Shown here one piece after another: positions 1-9,851 of a DNA stretch of 27,709 bases. Location: contig JADNRX010000657.1 in the NCBI GenBank assembly GCA_015501595.1, forward strand, positions 1-27,709. The letters are read 5' to 3'. The position numbers were made by a program, and so were the translations under genes. How positions within the stretch are numbered: position 1 is the first letter of the stretch; every line of letters starts with the position of its first letter. This DNA is from Hymenopellis radicata. Its lineage: Eukaryota; Basidiomycota; Agaricomycetes; Agaricales; Physalacriaceae. Below the pieces are notes generated by a model, which worked only from the letters and a program-made list of their open reading frames with translations, was not told the origin of the DNA and did no database searches.

Positions 1-737
1 AGTAATTAGTGTATTAAAATACTAATTTCAGAAGAGATCGAATATTGGCTTTATCTTATGCTTCTTCTGCATGTATTTTGTATAGATTAGAAACATATTG
101 TCATGGCAAGAAAAAGTTGAATCAATAGCTTATTTGCAATGTTATTATGAAAGTCAATATCTTTTTTATAAAAAATATATATCATAATGATCTACTTTGC
201 ATGTGCCAAAAATACGTTTTGAAATAAAGTACTTCTTAATGATGAAACTCATTCTCTTCATATTATTTTAATAAAGTTGAGACTGACTTATTATTTTAAT
301 CAGCTCTTACTATGCAGAACTAATGATTCTCTCACTAATTTTTAACAATATCTGTATTTAATAGAGATTCACATTTTTGTTGTCAAATAGTAATAAGCAG
401 CATGAAGAGTTTTCATTTAAAAAAGAGGAATTGCAACTTTGAGTTCTATTTAGTTGAATAGCTGTTATTGATAAATCTATCGAAGCATCCAAATTCTTAA
501 CAGCAGCAAATGTTTCCGCTTCCTCCATAATTTTCTTCTTGTATGTTACCTTTCTAACAATAACTACGTTTTAGACAACTCAAATAAGAATTAGGAATTT
601 TTGTCTTTTCTCTTGAAGTGGACATGCTTCGAAGAATTTATTATCAACGAATGCACGATAGCGCGTAATGCAAGCATTAACTTTTATTAGTATACAACCT
701 CAAAAAGCATTAATTTCTTCTTTTTCTGCGCTAAGGT
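1..737. other. AT-rich stretch without recognisable gene
   Basis: This stretch is strongly AT-rich and shows no long reading frame on either strand. I recognise no conserved motif, RNA gene or terminal repeat in it. Its composition matches the decayed repeats further right in the first 6.6 kb, so it is probably old, mutated transposon sequence or a heterochromatic AT block. That origin is inference from composition and neighbours. Confidence 0.5.
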
Positions 738-1020
738 CTATATAGCCCTTTTGCGAAGCTCTGATTGGACGACGATGGATTGAGGAATTATGGCGCTATC
801 ATAAGTTAACGCATTGATGCTGGTGGTTGCGAGGGTAGAGAGCTCGACAGAGTTGTTTGGGTGCGGAGCTAGTGGAGGACATAGTCTCTGGAGAGATGTT
901 CGCGTCGATGATGGCATCTTTGACGTCATTATTTTGAGTGTCAGATTCTTGGTTAAGTTCTTACTTCGATACCCAGGACAACAGTACTGCAACGTCGGGT
1001 CCATGTCGCGTAAAGGATAG
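738..1020 (-). pseudogene. GC-richer island with an 88-codon minus-strand ORF, unrecognised
   Basis: A roughly 280-base island of clearly higher GC content stands out from its AT-rich surroundings. On the minus strand it carries an ORF of 88 codons (738-1004), and on the plus strand one of 68 codons. Neither contains a motif I recognise. A second minus-strand frame also reads as a plausible polar Asp/Ser-rich peptide for about 30 codons, so the true frame is unclear. The island may be the less-mutated remnant of a coding region in an otherwise decayed repeat. It may equally be non-coding. Confidence 0.25.
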
Positions 1021-1248
1021 CTGACTGTGAGTTTTGAAGAGAAATATCAGATTATCAAGACTGCTCTCGAGATTAAGAGTCTCCTCAAGTTAGCCTTAGC
1101 TACGAATATAAAATAATTAAGGGATTGAGCGATATGTATAGCTACGACATATTTTTTGAAAAACTATTTATTCTTCTATAAAAAAATAAACTTTTTTTAA
1201 GATGCCTCTCGTTAAATGTATAATAACTATTTTATAATTACTAATTAG

Positions 1249-1378
1249 TTAGTTAAATCAATTATAACTGTACTAATTGCTAATATAGTTAAATCAATTA
1301 TAATCAATTATAACTGTACTAATTACTAATACAGTTAAATCAATTATAATCAGTTATTAACTGCTTTAACTGACTAAA
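1249..1378. repeat. Degenerate short tandem repeat, about three units of 36-47 bp
   Basis: Units begin with GTTAAATCAATTATAA and are followed by variants of CTGTACTAATTGCTAATA. Three successive starts lie near 1251, 1287 and 1333. The second and third units contain an extra TCAATTATAA-type step, so the array looks like slippage on an AT-rich template. No coding potential is seen. Confidence 0.6.
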
Positions 1379-1826
1379 TCTTAAAAATTCAAAAGAAGAT
1401 TGCCATAAGTAGAAATTAAACCCACATACTACTGTTGAAACACAGCAGGAGCTTATTTATTTGAGCTACGACTGCCGCAAGCTTTATTCAATTTTTAACT
1501 GTTATAGGTCATCTTTGCTAACACTTAAACAACTATAATAACTGTGTATATATACTTTGGAATAATTATGCACGCCTAACAAGTTAAATGATTAACTGAT
1601 ACAATACTCGTAACAGAAAATTATTAACAAATTTCTTCTTATTAACAATAAAAAGGCTATAAAATTACAGAGAGCATGATACGACTCGTACAGTTCCAAA
1701 TGGAGCTAGATAAGTGGTCTGTGCATGCATAGCCATTGGAAATATTAAACATAACTTTCTATAAATATGAGTCCCTCAGCACCTATAACAACCTACTACT
1801 CTAACTTTGTTGGCTATAGCTGAACA

Positions 1827-2207
1827 ATGTCGCTCAGACCGCGCCTTCACATCTACTATGAAGAACATCACTCAGATTGCGCTTTCACATTTATTGTGAA
1901 GGCCATCGAAGTCTAGAAGGCGGCTGCGGCCAAGAAGCATACTGGCGCCAAAAAAATAAAGGCGCCAACAGCACTTAACGATAGTAGTGAAGTGGAACAA
2001 GATGTATTATGATTAATTCCTGAAAATATTAATAAATACATATAGGTTGATGATGCACCTAAGGAAGAGAACTTCAGTAAAGACGATAACAATTAGAAGA
2101 ATCAGGAAACTGAGGTATCATTCAAGTTAAAGTGAAAGGCTAAGGCTAAGCAGTTAGATTCTGTCAAAAAGTACAAGATCGTAATAAGTAGTATGAAAAT
2201 ATTACTA
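1827..2207 (+). pseudogene. Decayed Lys/Ala/Glu-rich coding region with five TAG/TGA stops
   Basis: One frame reads from an ATG at 1827 for about 125 codons with a clearly protein-like composition. It has an N-terminal stretch MSLRPRLHIYYEEHHSD, then an Ala/Lys-rich part, an acidic part and another Lys-rich part. Five stops interrupt the frame without any shift. They read TAG, TGA, TAG, TAG and TGA, each in a setting where CAG or CGA would restore a sensible residue. This fits C-to-T decay (methylation- or RIP-like) of a once-open frame. The protein family is not recognised. The low-complexity charged composition is typical of the N-terminus of fungal nuclear or transposon proteins, but I assign no function. 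Confidence 0.5.
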
Positions 2208-2850
2208 TAGAAATAATATAATACACACACAATACAAATCAATAAAAGATATTATATAAAACACTAACAAATTGTTACAATCTATCTGAATAAGTAAAAG
2301 GATTCAACCTTTAATACTTATATATAAAATACAACTTTAGTCAATTATTCGTTGACTTAAAAGAATCCAAACGAAAGGATGAAGTATACTTCCTAAATTA
2401 AGTATACTTTCTAAATTACGTAAAAGCAAGTTTGAGGAAGTTAAGATGTGCAGAATTTGTTAAGGTTTCGGAAGAATAAAAAAGACTTTCGATGTTTTAG
2501 TTGATAGCTTGAATCTCAGATACATGAATTACGAGTTTAATCATCTACGCGTTGACCGTCTTATTCTAATTCACCTTTAACTAACAGAGTGAGATTCAAG
2601 TTCGATTTTTGAGTAAAGATTCACCGAGGCTTGATACACACACTAAGCTTGTTTGAACTAACATTTAAGGATTTAATTCTTATATGAACTAAAAGTAGTT
2701 GCAAATGTAGTAACTTTAAGATTTCTTAAATAGATACAATAAGGAGTCTTGCTTCCGTCGTTTAGACTTCATCTAGAGATAAAGAGATTTTGATAAGATC
2801 TTTTCAGATATATGTAGTACTGTCTTAAAAAATACTAAGTAATACAATTT

Positions 2851-3075
2851 ATACTGCCTATATAATTTAATATATTAATTATATATATTAAAAAACTGCC
2901 TAAATTTTTTTTCAATAACTTAAGCTATATATATTATTAAAAAGTAAATAAATTCTTTAAAATATTAAAAAACTTTTTAATTTTTAATTAATATATATAG
3001 CTTAAGTTATTAAAATGAGTTTAGGCAGTTTTTTCAATATACATAGCTAATATATCAAATTATGTAAACAGTGTT
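2851..3075. repeat. ~225-bp imperfect palindrome (MITE-like inverted repeat)
   Basis: The left arm (about 2851-2937) and right arm (about 2988-3075) are reverse complements over about 85-90 bases. They share AAAAAACTGCCTAAA and CTTAAGCTATATATATTA. Most arm differences are transitions, with the left arm carrying A or T where the right arm, read as its complement, has G or C. About 50 AT-rich bases separate the arms. There is no ORF inside. The form suggests a foldback or MITE-type element, or two head-to-head repeat copies, with one arm more deeply decayed. I could not identify a convincing target-site duplication. Confidence 0.65.
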
Positions 3076-4146
3076 ATAGTTCAAGAGGATCTGAGTCTAG
3101 TTTTAAACTTGAACAGGTTCTTAGAAGCAATATTTCTAAATCAAAGATATACTTGTATTGGCTTGATAGGCTGTATACAGGATGCAGATTAACTATTGAA
3201 TACGGTGTTGAACAGTTCCTTTTATACTACCTACAGCTAAAGAATGGTGTAATGTTACTTACTAACTATAGGCTTATCTTATAGTATAACTAGGTGAATG
3301 GAGATATTTCCGACGTGAAAGCAGAAGGATAACTCCGCTTCCGGTCCGTCGAACATCTGGATGGGTACAACATATGTGCATTCCGCGGATGTAATCAATG
3401 TAACACATGAACTGTACTAAGAATAGTATCTGAGCCTTTCATTATCAACTCAACTGTTCTGACTTACTTAAATGTAAGTCTTGCTTAGTTTAATAATGTT
3501 TAACCTTGTTTTTAAGCAAAGGTTCAAGATCTAAGTTTTAGGATTCTGTAGATACCCTGTACATAAGTTCTCTGAAGTGAGCATAATTCTGGGATTAGAG
3601 ATCTGTTAAATATACAGATTCTCTAATCTCAGATGTAGCTGTTCCTGATAGCCTTAGCACTGGGTCAAAGCTGAACCTATTTGCAAAAGATGACTGCAGA
3701 TAATTATCTGCAAAGTGCTATTTGATCGGACAGTATTGCGTTATTATGAGATATTTTTAGATTCTAGGTTTTAAAGATTCTGGTGGTCTATGTGAGCCTT
3801 AAATATCGAATATGCAAGCATCCATAATGACCTACTTTACAGTTTCTGTACTTGTAGAATAACTTATAGTGTTTTCTGTGTCTGCATAAAGTATGCACGC
3901 TCTGCGGAAGGAAATTTATCCTTCCGTGGGTCAAAGAATTATAATAACCTGAGCGCCTTAAGTATTTGATATTCAGATATATTCTGAATGTACAGAAACG
4001 TCCAGGTAAATTTTACGGAAGCATTTGCAAGTCTTTTCAGCAACGTGATATTGCCATCTTGGAGCTTCTTCGCGTTTTAAAGAGAATCTCTATGAAGCTA
4101 AATAATTTAACTTCAGTATACTTTCAAGTTGTAAATATGTCTAGTA
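3076..4146. other. AT-rich intergenic or decayed repeat sequence
   Basis: I see no gene here. Small GC-richer patches occur around 3296-3420. A perfect 8-bp hairpin (CGGAAGGA, loop 3913-3918, TCCTTCCG) sits at 3905-3926. The plus-strand ORF that begins at 3966 runs into the decayed terminal repeat at 4147 and is not a gene. The patches may be remnants of older elements, but nothing identifies them. Confidence 0.45.
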
Positions 4147-4836
4147 ATGGCAAAAGTTCTCACACTCTGCCTCTTTGCCTCTTACAATCACCTTTTCTCA
4201 GAGGCAAGCAGTTCGTGATCCCTCCAGTTTTCCTATTCAGGACTGATGCTATATCCTCTAGAGCACTGTCTGAAACTGCTTAGTCAGCCTCAAAACCAAT
4301 CCAGACAGGCCTAAAATGTTCAATTTATAGAAAATTTGCACTTTTGCTCTTCCAGGCAAGCAGCACTTGCTCTATCCAGTCCTTTTGCTCAATCCAGTCC
4401 TTTTGCTCAGAACTGATGCATTGGCACCTTAGAAGTTTATTGGAATCATTTGTCACAGCTCCAGAGCTCTACAGCTCTTCCTGCTCTCTCTGCTTCCAGT
4501 ATGTGCCAATATCTCATATCCAGCTCTTCAGAGCTGATGCCTTTTGTGCTCAGATACCCATTCCTTTTCAAGGACTCCTTATCAAGGACACTTCTGTGGA
4601 CTATCTGGTCATAAGTGCGCTTTCTGCATTATCTCACTCCCCTTCAGCTAATTTATATTATCTAGTTATAGTAAGCTCCCCTTTTTTGTGTCCCCTCCCA
4701 CCTCTCCTACTGTAATTATAGTAATTACATTTCATATATTATCTATCATGTACTGTAAAGCATTTTACGATACGCTTAATTAATAAAGCCCTTGGAGTCT
4801 GATTTAGCCTAACTCCATGTGATCTGAAAGTATAGG
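4147..4836 (+). mobile_element. Decayed, 5'-truncated copy of the YR-element A-spacer-B terminal unit
   Basis: From about 4147 the sequence aligns without large gaps to the last ~560 bases of the 825-bp A repeat found at 8999, 11952, 14181 and 19852. It continues into the A-B spacer and then the 78-bp B repeat (4759-4836). Differences from the younger copies are overwhelmingly C-to-T and G-to-A, for example in the B start (GGCACTTTACG becomes AGCATTTTACG). The first ~265 bases of A are missing. The B end is followed by TC, as in the other copies. This is the oldest terminal-repeat copy in the window. Confidence 0.88.
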
Positions 4837-4838
4837 TC

Positions 4839-5696
4839 ACTATGCTATGCATGTGTATAGTGGAGAGGTGGATGAAGGTGAAGAGAGATGTTTACGAAAT
4901 GCAAGATGAAGAATGTTTTAATAAGAGAATTTCTTTTGAGCTGCTAACTGCTGAGTGGCATATACTATCGAATGGTCGCCTATATAAATTTTCCAAGCAG
5001 ATGATGATCAGTGTTGTCATTAAAGATAAATAAAGGCTTTAATAACTAAAAATCTTTAATTATGTAAAATTCTAATTAAAAGACCTTATAAAGATTTTAA
5101 TATTTTAGTATTTCTTCTCTCTTCTGGTCTTTCCTCCTTTTTATTTGATGAGTAGTACATATTGGGTAGGAGTATTTTAATAAGCTCTTTATACCTAAGC
5201 TGCAACTCAATCTTACTCTTAACTACAAGTACAGATTCACTTATGATTACGTCTAAGAGTCATAGTAAAAAATAAATCTGAAGAATATCTATAATATAAA
5301 GCATCTCATAGAAGTAGCAATACTATATACTTATTCATGCAGAAATGAGCTACTTAATGATGACCCTCTTGAAATTTTAGGTGATGATTTTGAGGAGTAA
5401 TTATGGCTGTTAATAACTAGCCTTTATTAAAGCTTTCATGCATGCAAAGTCTTTACATACCTTTAATACAAAAAGACCTCTTTAAAAGGCCTTTAATAAT
5501 AGGCCTTTAATAATAATACTAATGATGATCAACAATCTAAAGCTTAAAGAATAAATTCAGCCAGTCCCAAAGATGTGTAGTGTGTTATACCTCCAGAACG
5601 GACTGAATGGCCATCAAACTCTTTACTCACCAGCGCAAAGAATTTGGACTCAAAACTAGGATCAGGTTGGTACCATGTCATTGTCACGTATGAAGA
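4839..5696 (-). pseudogene. Inverted remnant of YR-element 3'UTR and tyrosine recombinase C-terminus, split by an insertion
   Basis: Read on the minus strand, 5531-5696 and then 4839-5009 match the end of the recombinase ORF of element 2 and the ~80 bases after its stop (roughly 19430-19770). The matched part covers the HxxR region, the segment with the nucleophilic Tyr, and the 3'UTR. Transitions are common and the frame is broken. A ~510-bp element (5010-5521) lies between the two halves. The remnant abuts the B end of the preceding A-B copy, so a terminal unit and an oppositely oriented element end were joined here, either by insertion of one next to the other or by rearrangement. It cannot encode a functional recombinase. 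Confidence 0.85.
5010..5521. mobile_element. MITE-like non-autonomous DNA transposon, ~511 bp, with 9-bp flanking duplication
   Basis: The inserted block interrupts the inverted recombinase remnant. The sequence ATGATGATC occurs directly before (5001-5009) and directly after (5522-5530), while the intact recombinase copy has the corresponding site only once. The ends are imperfect terminal inverted repeats: AGTGTTGTCATTAAAG on the left and, as complement, AGTATTATTATTAAAG on the right. They match at 13 of 16 positions, and all three differences are transitions. The interior is AT-rich and contains repeated AGGCCTTTAATAATA motifs near the right end. There is no ORF. A duplication of 8-9 bp fits hAT (8 bp) or Mutator-like (9 bp) mobilisation. 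The hAT gene in this window is a conceivable but unproven helper. Confidence 0.72.
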
Positions 5697-6643
5697 GGAT
5701 TGCTTGTATCAGTTTCAAAATGCATATTTAATAAACTATGAGAAACATAATCCTGCGAGAGGAACAGAGTCCAATTTTCTGATTTTTTTTTCGTGATGTT
5801 TTACATCAAGATGAGTTTTTCGCAATGTTGACATCAGGAGAGTCGAGACACCACTCTTGCACTATATAGCACGAGATAAAGCAGGCAGTCTTAGGCATCA
5901 GTGAAAACTATGAGATCAGTTAGCTTGGCAACGCGAAACACGACATGGACTGTCATGAGAGATGTACTTACAACACCCAGAGACAGTACATACTACATAG
6001 AGATCGAAAGATATGTCATGCACCAAAAATACAGATAGGCGAAGCAGACACAGTCACAAAAAGATAAGCAGACACTACGCGATACAACAAAGCTAAGTGC
6101 ACAAGAGAGTCAGCTGCATTCTAGTACTGAATACAAAAGTTGAGACACAAAATGATACTACACGTAAATAACTCCTACTCTAAAGTAATTCTACCTCATC
6201 TATGTCCAGCCCTTGCTCTGCAAGCAGCCAGGACATGTACTAGCCCTAATGTAGCTCATAGCCATGCTCATTATTGTCCATGACGCTGCTGTCGTCAGGA
6301 CAAGTCGTCCTCAGCTAGCTCAGCTACTTTGGTACTGCTAGGTCAGCATTAATCTAAACCAAGATACCTTTCAGGCCTAGCTGAGGGCACAGCATCGCGT
6401 CCAAGGATGGCAAAGAGTGTTGCTTAGGAGGTCGTCATGGTGGTAGAGAGCAAACCGTGATTATACCTAGGTGTCACGTAGTGTTTAATGTGACTGACTT
6501 TCAACAGTCAGACAGTTATTGGATATTCTATGAAGGTTTCTCTCCAAAATTGTCACATTCATAGACATAATATTCTCATATATAGTATATCTTCACTTTA
6601 AAATAGTTTTGGGAATATAATGCTTACTGCCTCCGATGTAAGC
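5697..6643. other. Unassigned non-coding stretch
   Basis: No ORF of convincing length or composition and no recognisable repeat family are present. The part from about 6200 to 6480 is less AT-rich than the region to its left and may belong to the upstream region of the gene that follows. Nothing more can be supported. Confidence 0.4.
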
Positions 6644-6743
6644 CTCATCCAGCTTGGAGTGTGATAGATCAGATGCTGTGATATTACACCTGCATCTGTC
6701 TCATGCACGTGTTGATCCTTCGTCAACAACCACTAGCATCACA

Positions 6744-8202
6744 ATGCCTGAAGCTTCGGAAGATGAGGTCTTTCTTGAGGTTATAAAGAAGACAAAGCAT
6801 GAAGATGAGCAATGTCTCAAGGAACATTCCAAGGTAAGCAATCTCTTCTTAGTTGTGCAGTAGTACCTCATTTCCGTTCTGTAGCTTCACTGCAGATCTT
6901 CCCAGTGCTTTCGCTGAAGGCACCTCAAAGCGCGACTACACTACTGCTACTGCTACTGCTGACTATTCGCTATTTGATCCTTCTCTTGAACCTATTCCCG
7001 AGGCCTATTCACTGCGTAGATGGGATGCTATAAAAGCAGCTACATCTAAATATGCTCCTATTCATCATCTTTTACGCCCCACTACTTTTGGATCTCTGCA
7101 CGCTGTCATTAGAGGAAAGCTCATGGTGATTGCCTATGGCCACATACATGATTTAGTGTTCTTCTGACTGCAATCAGTACTGATATATTGCGACTAGCAC
7201 TGCTTGACAATTCATTGGGGACTTGAAGCGCAGCTTATTATCATTACTGTCGAACAGCTTCAAGAGCTCATTGCCTGTGATACTTCTAGTCCCAATTCAG
7301 ATTGCAAAAAGGCGCAGCGACTTCATTCATTCAGAGTGCCGGAACATTTTTGCGAACTGCATTCTAATCCTTCAACTAAAGATCGTCTTCTTACCGTGAT
7401 GACCGCTTTTGTTGGTGTTAAACATGCCTTTCTTATTGTTGATCATTCTCATCTGATTCGCTTTCATATTCAAAGCCGCAATGAAGTTTGGACCGCTGAA
7501 AATCTGAGTCCCAACTCAAAGGTAGCTTCTTTCTACTTTGCTCATCTAATCTCTAGACTTGGGAAGGGCTCTGGTCATGTTTTAATGGAGGACCTGACTG
7601 GCTCTATGAGCTTCCTCAAGCACTTCAAGAACTCGATCACTGGCGTCAGCTCAACCTCAATGACTCGAGCTGCCAGTATCTCTATTTTAGAGGCCATGAG
7701 CACAGCGGACAATGCTGAAGATCGCTTTTTCACATTGTTTGGCCGACACATGATCAATGATGCACTGCACCATGTTGAGCTTCATCCTGGAATGCCTGCT
7801 GTGGAAATTTGTGTGGACGACACCCTGTATGAAGCGTTCAAAGCTGAACTTGCTGAGTATATGCAGCAGTTCTGCTCAGCCAAGTTTCGAAGGCACATGT
7901 GTAACCGTCTGAACACATCCAATCCATCCACTTTTCAGGCATTCCTTGATGCACGCTACCCTGCCACGTATATGACCGTATTTCGCAAGGCCACCGTTTG
8001 CATATCTACTGTGTCCAGGAAGGGTCAGGATTGTTTTTTCGTGAAACCAGTTCTAGTTTTGGATTCCGATGATCGTCGGCCCCACTTTGACTGCTCCAGT
8101 ACCTCGAGTGAGGTCATCACGGGTGCCTTGTCCCTTCTCATCGGCCGACGTCCCGCCCATCATGCCGCCACTCCTTCCCACTCTGTACCACCTGTCACGT
8201 AG
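6744..8202 (+). CDS. Unrecognised fungal gene with introns; long 3' exon of about 330 codons
   Basis: The main exon is open from about 7204 to a TAG at 8200-8202 and has well-mixed, globular protein composition. The same frame is open in an upstream block (about 6891-7164), separated by in-frame stops at 7165 and near 7195. An intron from GTGATT at about 7123 to GCGCAG at about 7230 would remove them in frame. A first intron is suggested by GTAAGC at 6834 and a TGCAG acceptor at about 6895. The ATG at 6812 matches that acceptor in phase. The alternative ATG at 6744 opens an acidic frame but gives the wrong phase, so the N-terminus is uncertain. The protein has no family motif I recognise. Its C-terminus is Ser/His/Pro-rich. 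It shows normal composition without transition decay, unlike the AT-rich region to its left, so it is probably a host gene or young element cargo. It is tandem with the zinc-ribbon gene downstream. Confidence 0.5.
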
Positions 8203-8380
8203 TCTTATGTATGCTTATACTACTTGGTATATTATGTTAAACCTGCTACTTCTCACTCCACCTCACATATTAGAGGCGGCTGCAAGGCCGCCTGTCCTAT
8301 ACTTTTTGCCCGTCGTTCTCGCGTCTACTCAATCACAGCGTACTGCGCAGCTCTTTAGCAGCATCGTGCCTACCACGCTC

Positions 8381-8499
8381 CCAGCCTCATGGCCATACTA
8401 CGCCTCACACCCGCCCATGCTACCAACCTCATGACCGTACCAAGCCTCGCGCTCCGCCCACACTGCCAACCTCATGGCCATACTAAGCCTCGCGCCTCT
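8381..8499. repeat. Short tandem repeat, 42-43-bp unit, about 2.7 copies
   Basis: Units start at about 8381, 8423 and 8466 with CCA(G/A)CCTCATGGCCATACTA, followed by a CGCCTC- or AGCCTCGCG-type segment and GCCCAC. The array lies between the stop of the upstream gene and the start of the zinc-ribbon gene. It is probably non-coding and may be polymorphic in length. Confidence 0.7.
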
Positions 8500-8640
8500 T
8501 GCCACCGACAATAACTGTCTTGTCCCATCTGTTCAAACACCATCATCCCTGAGACCGTCTCTCTCTTAAAAGTCCAGTCTTGTCGTCCTCGATGTCCGTC
8601 TCTCTCTCTCGCACTAAGAGGCCACCTTCTATTTATTACT
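8500..8640 (+). promoter_or_regulatory. CT-rich putative promoter and 5'UTR of the zinc-ribbon gene
   Basis: Just before the ATG at 8641 lies a pyrimidine-rich tract with several CTCTCTCT runs (about 8553-8617) and a TATTTATTA element at about 8631-8639. CT-rich blocks near transcription starts are common in filamentous fungal promoters. Use as a promoter is inferred from position only. Confidence 0.4.
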
Positions 8641-8983
8641 ATGCCTACGTTATGCAGCGATTGCGGTGTTGTTTTCCGCAAACTGGAGACCAGCCCATGC
8701 CCCAAATGCATCAAGATTGATGCGGTGACAAGTCAGGCTGAGAAGAAATTGGAGGCGGTATGTTTGTGTTCATACTCTTCAACATGATCAATAACACGCA
8801 GTACATATAGGACAAACTCAGTGTACCTCTTGTGGCGTGTCCTACAAAAATCTCAGTAGCCCAGTGTGTGGCCATTGTGCCTTAGAGGTCCAACCTGAGG
8901 GTAATTATCTCATTTTTCTCCATGTACGTTCATGTTCTCATTTTATCTCAGACGACGCTGCCTGCATTCAGAACCGAGCGAAG
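8641..8983 (+). CDS. 5' part of a Cys-rich zinc-ribbon-like protein gene, interrupted by YR element 1
   Basis: Three exons can be modelled: 8641-8757, 8822-8900 and 8952-8983. The introns are GTATGT...ACTCAG and GTAATT...CTCAG, and all phases agree. The first exon starts MPTLCSDCGVVF and ends its first Cys cluster with CPKC. The second exon starts with CTSCGVSY and contains CGHC. The product thus carries two CxxC...CxxC modules, each probably binding one zinc ion. A further donor-like GTATGG follows at 8984, and YR element 1 begins 15 bases later, so the insertion probably sits in intron 3. The rest of the gene is not visible in this window. Paired ribbons of this look occur at the N-terminus of larger agaricomycete proteins. 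I have only a vague impression of which ones and assign no function. Confidence 0.6.
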
Positions 8984-8998
8984 GTATGGACTGAGGAC

Positions 8999-9825
8999 TC
9001 GATGTAAATGCGGATTCCAAGGGTAGGGAGCATTTTCAGAGGCCTCTGCATGCCCCACACCTCTCCATACCCCTATACCTAACTCCCTGCTTCAGGGAGT
9101 CCACTCAGTTAGCTTAACCGAGTCAAACCGAGTCAAATCATCATTTGGTCAAAAATCTGCATTGTTTGACTAAATGCTGACTCTCTGCTGCTATTACTGC
9201 AGCTACTCCATCCTCTGAGCTCTTCCTAGACTTGTCTAGCCTGTGTCTGGTGTTGTAGTAACAACAGAGGCCACTCACAGGGCGCCCTAGAAGGTTTAGG
9301 CAAAAGTTCCCACGCTCTGCCTTCTGCCTCTTACCATCACCTTCTCCCAGAGGCAAGCAGTTCGTGATCCCTCCAGTCCTCCTGCTCAGGACTGATGCCA
9401 TACCCCTCTAGAGCACTGTCTGAAGCCGCCTAGCCAGCCCCAAAAACCAGTCCAGACAGGCCCAAAGTGTCCAATTTGTGGGAAATTCGCACTTTTGCTC
9501 TCCCAGGCAAGCAGCACTTGCTCTACCCAGTCCTCTTGCTCAGGACTGATGCATTGGCACCCTAGAAGTCTATTGGAACCATTTGCCACAGCCCCAGAGC
9601 CCTACAGCTCTTCCTGCTCCCTCTGCTTCCAGTATGTGCCAATGTCTCATATCCAGCTCTTCAGAGCTGATGCCTTTTGTGCCCAGATACCCATTCCTTT
9701 TCAAGGACTCCTTATCAAGGACACTTCTGTGGGCTATCTGGTCACAGGTGCGCTCTCTGCACTGTCTCACTCCCCTCCAGCTAATCTGTGTTATCTGGTC
9801 ACAGTTAGCTCCGCTTTTTTGCGTC
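8999..9825 (+). repeat. A1 terminal repeat of element 1
   Basis: This is an 827-bp copy of the A repeat. It starts TCGATGTAAATGCGG and ends CGCTTTTTTGCGTC. It shares diagnostic variants with the solo copy at 11952 (for example CATTTGGTCAAA near 9144), whereas both A copies of element 2 have CATTTAGTCAAA. It sits 15 bases inside a likely intron of the zinc-ribbon gene. The plus-strand ORFs within it recur in every A copy and are probably not genes. Confidence 0.9.
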
Positions 9826-9851
9826 TATTCTTTGTGGTTTCACCCCACATC

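Noticed and set aside
8758..8821. Alternative intron acceptor at ATATAG in the zinc-ribbon gene
   Set aside because: It would put exon 2 in a frame without the second Cys cluster. The CTCAG acceptor eight bases further keeps the CTSCG...CGHC module.
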